Assembly: GCA_963662175.1 (NCBI GenBank)
Contig: OY759214.1
Location: 75,590,037 to 75,654,036 of the forward strand
DNA length: 64,000 bases
Direction of reading: 5' to 3'
Source of the DNA: Aradus depressus
Lineage: Eukaryota > Arthropoda > Insecta > Hemiptera > Aradidae
Positions 24,301-34,744 of this stretch are shown here, in pieces. Below the pieces are notes generated by a model. It worked only from the letters and a program-made list of their open reading frames with translations, had not been told where the DNA came from and searched no databases. The position numbers were made by a program, and so were the translations under genes. The stretch's first letter is position 1; every line of letters starts with the position of its first letter.

Positions 24301-27300
24301 CTGGACACGTGGTGAGAAGCGGACAGCAGACAGCCATAGGACGCATCATGGACGCTCAGGTCCAAGGAGCCAGATCACGAGGAAGACCAAGGCTGAGGTG
24401 GGCTGACCTGGTGAAGAAGGATGCTGTGGAACACCACGTGGTGAACTGGCGACCGGTGGCGCACGACAGATCGCGGTGGAGAAGGCTAGTGTGGGCGGCT
24501 AAGGATCTTCAGGGTTCGTCGCCAACGGAATGAAATGAATGAATGAAATGTCCGGGCTTTAACTACTAGGTCATATCGCCTACTACCAGAGCACTCTTTC
24601 ATCACTCCGGTGAACATGAGCCCGACTCTACTATGGGAGTCCTAAATTTTGCCTGCTCTAAATTTTTATTCACTTATAAATAATAAGTGGCTCAAAGTTT
24701 TTTCACCTCCCAGATAAAACCTAAGTATTCTAAAGTAAAAACAAACTAAGGGTTCTCGGCCGGGTCTCGAACCCGCGATCTTGAGTCCAGTAAGCAAGCA
24801 TACATGCCACTGAGCTGCCGGCGCCCACATATAAACATTAGATAGCACGTTATAAACAAATAATAAACAAATTGAGAAAAAATAATAATTCAATTACATA
24901 AATTATTATAATGAGAGGGCGCCGTTAGCTCAGAGGTAGTGTGCTGAGGTGAAGATCGCGGGTTTGAAACTCGGCCGGGGCCCTTAGGTTTTTTTGCCTG
25001 GTAGGTGAAAACACCTTGAGCACGAGGCCCTAGATTAAACCGGAGTATGAAAATTTCGGAATCTCAGAGTAGAGTCGGGCTCACTCATGCCCAACAGAGC
25101 GACGAAAGTACGCTCTGATAGTAGGCGATATGACCTCGTACTTGAATCCCGGTCATACGTTTTGTACCAATACAGTTTCGTGTAGCAACCCTTATGACAA
25201 ATTAAAAACTATCTATCTAAAATAAAACAAATAGCACAAACTCTATAAAATCTCCGATGGATAAAGAGATGCTGGAGTTGCCGAATAAGACCTGTGACAG
25301 AAATGATCCGTCAGACTCTAGTAGAATGCCTCCAGTGTCGAGTAGCTTGGATATAGACTTAAGTCGGGAGTGATCCTCTAATGTGTGGCATATGTAGACC
25401 TCAGCATGCCCTCCCAGGATGAAGGTACACATCATCAGGAACCAGAGGAAGAACGAGATCAGTGAGACCAGGATCACAGTCCTGAAAAAGAAAAGATGAG
25501 AGGATAGTACAGGTTCCAGGCCGAACTTCATTAGAGCCATTATTTCTGGTAATCTGAGTCCACTCATAATGTTTTGTGACCAACTATGTACTCGTATTAG
25601 TGATATACTCTTCCACAATTTACCCGCCGCTGATTCTTTATTTTTTTCTACATCCCCAGCTACACGAAGTATAGGGGAAGTTATGTAATCAGTCAGAAAT
25701 TTAAATATGAATTACAAAAATGAAAAAAAAAAAAAGTATGTATGTTTTTGTGTGTATGTCTGAGAACAAGTCTCGATAGAATGGATGTATCGAAATGAAA
25801 TTTTGTATGTGTACTCAGGACCTTCTAAGGACGACACCTATTGATTTTCAGCCAAATCGGCAAAAGGGAACAGAGGGGTTCAACTCAAAAATCCCATTAA
25901 CTGCTGATAAACTGAATGTATCGACATGAAATTTTGTATTTAAAGACAAAAACCCATAATAATGACACCTATTAATTTTTTCGCAAAATTCCCCGAGAGA
26001 TGATCATATATACTTAAATACCCTGATAAATGCCAATGTAATGAGTGTATCGACACAAAGTTTAGTATGTGGATTCATAAGTCAAATATTGAGTTTTAGC
26101 CCAAAAGGTCGTTTGGCTTCGGAGGGAGATTAATTCTTGCTGGGGAAGGACATAGCCGGTGATTCATAAAAGGACCGATGGGATGGTCACAACATCTTAT
26201 TTTTTCGAATAAATTATATAATATATAATTTTTTTTTTCATATCATTTACGCGAAGTAATAAAATGCCCAATCTCCCGTTGGTCCTTTTCAGTGAAGCAG
26301 GAACAAGTTCTAGAATTCATTTTAGAGATCAGACAACATATTCATTTTATAACCTGTGAAACAAGACGTAAATTGTAAAGATCTGCACATGCATCAACTT
26401 AGAGTAAGACAAACTGGATGGGAAAAACTGCTTTAGTTAAAACAAGGATTATAACAAGGAGTTCATAGAAATAAGCTAATCTAAAATTGCTCCTTCTATC
26501 CCTCCTCCCCTTCCAGATAATGTATTACATACTTACCTCTTCCGTATTTCAAGAAGGACTTGAGAAAGCTTTCCAAGGTTGTGTCATATACACATTGTCA
26601 TCAAAGTTGGGACCCAGTCCCTTCAGTCTACATGGAATACTCACACTATCAAGGTTGGTGATGATTTTTCTTCACCTCCACAACAACCACAGCAGGTAGC
26701 ACCAGTGAGTAGAGACCAAATGTACAAAACTGATATTCCAGCAACTAGACAAAATCCAAATTATGTAATGAACATTTAATACTTTATATAACTTTTGATA
26801 ATCTACTTAATAAATACATTTATGCTTATTTTAATAAATGTAAATTAAGTTACGAATCTCTCTACACTTATAATAATAACCTAAGGGGTTTATTACTAAC
26901 TATACTTCATTATTGGTCTTTATTGTGTCAGGTGAACCTTCCTGTTGTGCAACATCACCCGTCGTGTCTGTAGAGGGAGCTCGGGATCTGACTAGTGCTT
27001 AAAGTGGGTTTATGGTGGGCCGGGGGCGACCACCGATCGCCACATGTCCGTCACACCGCAATTATTTGCTGGATTCAGTCCCAGATATGATCCGGTCCCG
27101 CGAATCAACTCCACCCTTGCCTGGTCATACAGCGGGCAATCGAGGACTACATGTTCTGCAGTCTCGATGCCCCCACATGAACAGTTTGGGTTGTTCTTCC
27201 TCCTAAAGAAGAAGAGCTTGGGGTTAAAGTCTCCGTGACCTGATAACATCTGGGACATCTAGTGGACAGGCTCTACCCACGTCGAGTAGAGGCGTACCCA

Positions 27301-30300
27301 GACATACGGAAAGTTTGCATAAGTCGTTCGGCCATCCGAACTTCGTGCCCAACGTTGTTGCCATTTTTCTACTATCCATTCCTGGGCAATGTCCTTGCAA
27401 CGCTCTCCTGCTCCAGGGCTAGGCGTAAGGGCTCATCAATATATCCTTCCAAAGGCATATTGCGTCTACAGTAGTACAAGGCAACATCACCATCCAAGAC
27501 CAAATCTATGGGTGGCGCCAATACTTGTAGCGCAGCGTAGAGTCAGTTCGATAAGCCCTGGTAACCCTTAAAAGGGCTGCACTCTGGGCTTGCAACAGAA
27601 TCATGCGCTGCCGTCTCGTGGGGGGATACCACCAACCAGCAGCAGCGTACCTTGCTCCAGCTACGAATACTCCGGTGTAAATTGTCTTACACGCACAGGC
27701 CCCACGTCGCGCGGGCTAGGCGGCTCAGAGCGTTTTGAAAGTGGCTGTTGTCCTTTCTTTAATGGCTACAACTACTAACTAAACAAACTTTTTGAAATAT
27801 TGTATTTCGAGGGCACCGGTCAGAGGTAGCGGGATTGCTAACTGAGCTCAAGATCGCGGGTTCGAAACCGCCTTAGATTTTTTATCAGGAAGGGGAAAAA
27901 ACCTTAAGCACGCGGACGCTAAGCGATGATCCCAAGTCTGTACTATGTCAGGTACTCGTTATAGACCCCTACCATAGGTGAATAAAAATGTAGGGTAAGC
28001 AAAATTTAGGATTGCCCAGTAGAGTATTGCTCAGCGATATGACTTCGTAGTTAAAGCCCGGGCATGGGACACAATAACTAACGATTGTTCACAAAACAAG
28101 AAATTCAAACATATACTACCGATTTCGGGATTACACCATCGTCAGGTTTAGTTATACACAAGAGGAGATAAGAGATTACATTAGAGATCGTTGGTTTTGA
28201 GACTGTCAATGAGAGTGTTTGAGAAAACTAAAGAAGATAATATACCAACTAAAACTAGATTGCGGAAAAAATACATACCGAGGCCTGTAAGCCATCTCCA
28301 GTAGTCCAAATACTGAACTATCTCAAACAGTAAGGCCAGATTTCCTTTCAAATCTCCCAAATCAATTTCCACCTTCCCTTTGGCTTTATTGAAGGACAGT
28401 GCTGCATTCTTCAAACTTGTCTTTTCAGCATTCAACTGTGTGATAATAGCTGAAATATAAAATATATTCAGTATCAATATATTTAGATCAAAATATTTGC
28501 TTGCATGTATATAAAGTTGTATATGGATATACAGTAAAACCCCTATGCAACGGACAGTTGCAGATGGGCGTCCGTTGAGGAAGGTTTGAAAAAAAAATTC
28601 ACTATAAATTAAAGGTTTTATATATGGGGAGTTTGGAGCCAGAGCGGACCAACTGGTTGAAACTGAACAGGTAGAAAATGGCAATTGAAAATTGAGTACA
28701 TTTTGTTTATCTCCATAAATGGGCCCCAAATATTTATTTATATTTGAAATTTTAGAATAGTATTGGATCCCTTTTTGTGTTCTATAAAGTTTTTGAAGGC
28801 CGTATGATCCATTGTGACTTTGAAAATATATGCACAAAATACTTGTGGACTAAACTTAAAGTGCTGCTATCTATCACTGAAGTGAAGAAACTAAGTGATA
28901 CACACTGGTTTTGAAAAAGGGAACCTATGCCAACATCAGGATGGTAATAACACATTTTCCGAAAAATTGTGGGTTGGTCCGCTCTGGCTCCAAACTCCTC
29001 ATATGTACCTACATATTATGTAGGTACATATATAAAACCTTTAATTTGGTTTTATGTTTAAAACTACATATATAGGTAACGAACAATAGATAATTAGATA
29101 AAACACACATAATAATAGTTATTATGGATTTTAAGTTAATAAACCAAACAGTAGGTATGTATGATACTTAACGTTTTCGCAGAGTTATTGTGAAACACTT
29201 AATAAAAATATTGAGAAAAACGAATGTTTTTTTTAAAAGTATTGTCTATTTCACAAGATATATAAAATATATGGGAGTACTTTCGGTATTGCTACCATCT
29301 TCAGCCACGACTTGAGACATGCTAAGTGGAAGTCGTGGCTGAAGATGGTTCTGTCGCTTTTTTATAAAGTAATGTTTATTTTGAGTGTAGCGTCTTTGTT
29401 ATGATTGTAATCCCAATGCGACCTTTGCTAATGTTGTTTACTATCTGTGAAAACAGTATAATATTTTACTCCAGTCACTGCTAGACATTCAAACGAATTT
29501 ATTAAAATAGTTTGCATTGAAATACAAATTCGGTCGATTTTACTTTATTAGTTTAAACTACGCTTAAAAGCTACTGTGGCCGCTCGAAAAATATACTCCG
29601 TGTTTGAAGGCTGTCTCTGAGCGTAAAGCTCAATTTTAGTTTTCCAAATTTCGTCAAGTCGAGTCTTTGAATTAAGGCTGTCCCCGAATTCCATCTTCCC
29701 TGTTCGATTTGGGAGAAAATCGAACGCATTTTTTGGAATCTGGAGGTCGGAAAACATGCAATTCCGTTGAAAACTCCGCATCGAATTTTTGACCGAATAC
29801 ATAACTGTCCCTATACTGTATAGATACAGAAGTAAAAAATATGATAGCTTAAAGTTACCTTGTCTCATAGCTTTGGTTTGTCGGTTTACATAATCAGGAA
29901 TACTTGTAAATGCATTGTTGGCTTCAATAACGGAAGACGAAAGATTTTCAATTCCAACTTGTTTCAAGAAATTTAACTGAGTGCTATTTCTAATCTAGAA
30001 AAATTGATAAAAAGTGTTAATATATTATTTTATCATTTATGGGACATAACTAAGATCATAGATGTTCAACAGAGAGCGCGTAGGCATAATTTTAAGAATG
30101 GATAGTACACAGCGGCCTATGAATTGCCTGATAGTAGTTATAGAAAAAAATATATATAAAAAATAAATTAACAATAAGACCAAAAAAATTTTGAAATAAT
30201 GAAAATATATTTTTTTTTTTATTGATGTCCGAATAAATTGTTTGCATTCTGTGATTATATAGTGGAAATATTAATAAATAAAATAAAATGATAGATAAAA

Positions 30301-33300
30301 CACTTTTTTTGAACACTTATATTGTCTAATTCCACAAACATATACTTAAATGTGTACCGGTTTCGGCTTACGCCATCGTTAGAACATGTTCAACAATAAA
30401 TACATCCACTTATGTGAAAAAGGTAGACCATTAGATTCTCTGGAACAGCTAGAAATTAATAGAACCCGAAAAAATGGGAATTGTTTGAACGACTTCAAAT
30501 TTTCTCCTTTGTTAATCTCAGCTAACAAATATCAATGGCAATATTAACCTAGGTTAAATAATTTTCTACTTAGACATATAGTAGCTATATATTGTACAGT
30601 TATGTTATATTGTTTTCTTGGAATGCTAGTTTTTAGTTTTATTTTTATTTTATTTTCTTGTTTTTCAAATAAGTGCACAGTTGGTTATTACCGTTAGAAT
30701 AGAGATTTCCACCTCCTGGTTTTATCAGAGGAAGTGGACCCTTTCACCTCAGATACTCTTAGGTTAATATAAATATGTATGCTTGGCAAATATTTCAATT
30801 ATTGTTGAACCTTGTGCTGACGATGGCGTAATCCGAAACCGCTACACATTTAAGTATATGTTTGTGGAATTAGACAATATTAGTGTTCAAAAAAAGTGTT
30901 TTATCTTTTTTTTTCTTTTTTTTTTTTTTTTTGACATGGCTGAGACTGCTTTTGAATTTTTGACAAAGCAACATCATTTTGAATACATTATTTTGATTCA
31001 GGAATATTGTATTCAATGCTTCATCAAAATTTGAACATAATTCCATAGTAGACATACCTGATTGATACTCAACTTGATGTAGACACTGGAGGAAATTGTA
31101 TCACAGAGGGAGCGGTCCTCTAGTCCGCAGTCGTTCTTGACTGTATCCAGCTGTCTTCGGAGATCGTCCAGTGCAATCCGGGCTACATTGATCGTCTCAT
31201 CCGTCTCCATGCAATGCTGCACCAGGTTCATCACCTGGCTGCACAATTCTTTAGCCCCTGCAAATTTACAATACTTTTATTACACTGCTATCTATGCTGA
31301 GGTAAACCTACATTGAGAAGCTATACTCCATTCCTACGTATATTATTAATGTACTTCCCCAGAAAGAAATAACCAATTATGTTTTCGCTCTCCCTCCAAG
31401 ACCAATCGACCGTTTGGGCTAAAATTCGCCTGTAGTTAACTTACATAGTGGCTTCCGAATCCTCATACTAAATTTTGTTACGATACATTCATTATATCGG
31501 CAGTTATTAGGGCATAAGTAAGTCGAGCCCCCCTTCCTTCAGACCGATTTCGCGGGAAATTAATAGTTGCCATTTTTATGACGTTTTGAATTTAAATATA
31601 AAATTTCATATTGATAAATTCATTATATCAGAATTTTTGAGTTGAGCACTCTCTGATCCACACCTCCTTTCGGCAGATTCCGTTAAAAATTAATCGGTGA
31701 AGTCTTGATGGCGCTTTGAATTTGCAAATAAAACTTTCGTATCAATACATTTATCACAATGGCAATTATTAGAGATTTTGAGTTAAGACTTCCCTCTAAT
31801 CCCCCTTTCCCTCTGGCCGATTTAGCTGAAAATCAATGGGTGTTGCTACAAGAGGGCTCTGAATTCACATATGAAATTTCGTGTAATTACATTCATTACA
31901 ATGGCAGTTATTAGAGCTTTTGTATTAAACCTTCCCCCTAATCCCCCCTTCCCTCTGACAGATTTAGCTGAAAATCAATGGGTGTTGCTATAAGAGGGCT
32001 CTGAATTCACATATGAAATTTAGTGTCAATACATTCATTAAAACGGCAGTTATCAGAGTTTTGTGTTAAGCCTCCCCCTACCTTTTGGCCAATGAATAGG
32101 AGTCGTTCATTGAGGATACACATATCAAATTTAGTATCAATACATTCATTCGATGGGTAAAATATAGGTCGAAAAACACAAACTTATCACATCGAATTTA
32201 TCCTGTTGGATAATAATATATAGATAGATAGAATAATATATAGATAATAAACACATTTATTATGTGAATTCAGAAGCCACTATGTCAAACAAATAGTGAG
32301 TTTTAGCGCAAACGGTCCATTGGCTTTGGGAAGAGAACGATAATTTCATTGATAAATTCGTGCTGAGAATCGTCGTGAGAAAGTTCATAGACGGTGACTA
32401 TAAAGCTGCATTCTCGTAGAATAGAGGCGCCACAGAGGTTCAGGATATAAATATATGAAAAAATGTATTGGATATTAGAAGAGCTCGTGTAAAAGAACTT
32501 TATAAACACTGTAGGGCAAATAAAATCCCTAAATTTAGTGTTTTGCTCTAGTTCTTTAATTGGATTTTTAAATACTTGCTGGTGCTTGGAAGTGACTCAC
32601 AGAAACTAATTAAAAAAGCTTGATACAATTAATAAAGCCGGAACACATATAGTTTCTTTTTTATTTAACAAGTTAAAAAAAAAAAAAACATTTTTAACGT
32701 AAATTATGTCTTTCGGCAGACATTCTGGAGAATTTTGTATTTTTTGACTATTTTACAGCCCATATATCCGACATAGGAACTTCAAACTTAGTAAGTGAAT
32801 TTAGGCCAGTAACCCAACCTCAAGAGAAATATGTTCACATTTTTAAAAAATCCAGTGACGGAAATATTTTCTAAATAGTGATGCACCGAAAATTAAATAT
32901 TTTTCTAGAAATACAAGCGGGGTATCAAATTAAAGGTACTGAACTCCTGAATATATATTGCTTGATAGTTTTCGGAAATTTTAAAAAGACGGCCGTTAAT
33001 GTCGCAAGTGCGTGTATAGGCTCTAGAACGCATGATTTTTTGCCTAGAGAATTTCAAGATTCAAGGTCCCCTGAATATGTTTTGATCATTTTCGCGATGA
33101 TGTCTGTGTGAGTGTAATTGGAACATTGTGAGAACTCCAACTCGGAAACAATTGTTAGAATTGACTTCAAATTCGATACGAATCGAATGAATCGATATGA
33201 AGATGTCATAGTTGCAAACTTAGATCTGATTATATTTTAGCTGAAATCAGACGGAAATTTTTTCAAAATTCGCTCTGTTTGCGAGATACATGCAGAAACC

Positions 33301-34671
33301 CCATTTTTTAAGGCGTTTGATTGATTTACGCGAAAAAGGTTAATTCTATCGAAAAATTGGCTCTTACCGAAAACAATCCTCATTAAATTTCTTATCATAA
33401 CTATGCCCTGAGATTTAAGATAGAACCAATACAAGCAATGTTACAGCGCATAGAAAATGCACAAGACATTTTCGTAAGGAATTTTGTGATGGTTGTACAT
33501 AACATAAACATAATTTTGAACGAATTTAAGACTATGACTTTAATATTAGTGTTTTTTTATTAAATATGTTAGGTTAGGTTTTATGACTCATGCCCGGGCT
33601 TCAACTACGAGGTCATATCGCCTACTACCAGAGCGCTCTTTCGTCACTCTGGTGGACATGAGCCCGACTCTACTATGGGAGTCCTAAATTTTGCCTACCC
33701 TAAATTTTTATTCACCTAGGGTAGGGGTCTTTAACGAGTACCTGACATCGTACAGGCTCGGAACCATCGCTTAACGTCCCATCCGAAGGACGGCGTGCTT
33801 AAGTTTATTTTATCTCCCAGACAAAATAAACTAAGGGCCTCGGCCGGGTCTCGAACCCACGACCTTGAGCTCAGAAGGCAAGCACGCATACCACTGAGCT
33901 AGAGCTACCGGCGCCCTCTTTATTAAATAGGATAAAAATAATAAAATATATTTGATGTGACCAGGACTTTATACCAACCACATTTGTACTGATCCCTCCC
34001 CCCCCCTTGTCAAATTCATTCCAGTATGATATGTAAATTTCATACTGGCATTATTGGTTATAAGAAAGTCACTCTCAGAGTTAAGCTGTATACTGAAACA
34101 AAGAAAGCGACGAAAGAGCGCTCTGGTAGTCGGTGATATGACCTCATAATTAAAAGCAGAACATGATAATACCAAACCAATAATAACACTATGAATGGAC
34201 TGAAATGAATTTGAGAGGAAGGAAGGGGATGGAGAGTGAACTGCACAAAAGTGGTTGGTATAAGAAAGTCCTGTAATGGTCACATCAATTTCTTTTAAAT
34301 ACTTACTGGCTAAACCCGCCATGCGTTGCAATGGCTATTTTTGTAATAAAAAAAAATTAAAATTTAAAGATGTCAAACCACTTTTTAAACCGTTCCAGTG
34401 ATGTGTCAAACGTGACCCATAAGTTTGAGCGCAATAGCTTCGTCAGTTTCGCTTCCCCCGCATTTGGTGCATTCTCTCATGGAACTAAAACTTATTAAAC
34501 TAAATAACGTGTTGGAAAATCTTCAGATTTGCATGTATATACTCCAGATGGAACAAATAAAAATATTGTGTCCAAAAGCATTAGAATTATGTCATTACAT
34601 AAATAATATTTTTACTATCAATAAAGTAAATCAATAGAGTGAAAATAAAAACAAAATTTTTATTTACAAAT

Positions 34672-34744
<73 letters not shown>

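Larger units (their letters stand above)
21226..24547 (+). mobile_element. Full-length RTE-clade LINE with 9-bp target duplication
   Basis: Flanked by ATGTCCGGG at 21217-21225 and 24548-24556. It has a GC-rich 365-bp 5' UTR, one ORF of 980 codons, a very short 3' UTR and a tail of (TGAA)-type repeats (ATGAATGAATGAA), all typical of RTE elements. It is clearly GC-richer than its AT-rich surroundings. It inserted into an older minus-strand SINE, inside a prominin intron. Confidence 0.93.

Noticed and set aside
26487..26779. Two + strand open frames, one with a plausible-looking Gln/Pro-rich tail
   Set aside because: The opposite strand holds the prominin TM3 exon with perfect splice sites and phases; the + frames are shadows.
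28181..28837. 218-codon minus ORF
   Set aside because: It is a chance fusion of the MITE at 28626-29000, intron and the true exon 28279-28449.
34292..34319. 28-bp minus exon candidate (AAATAG|CC..CCA|GTAAGT)
   Set aside because: Good-looking sites, but its length would break the frame between the prominin exons at 35220 and 31257.
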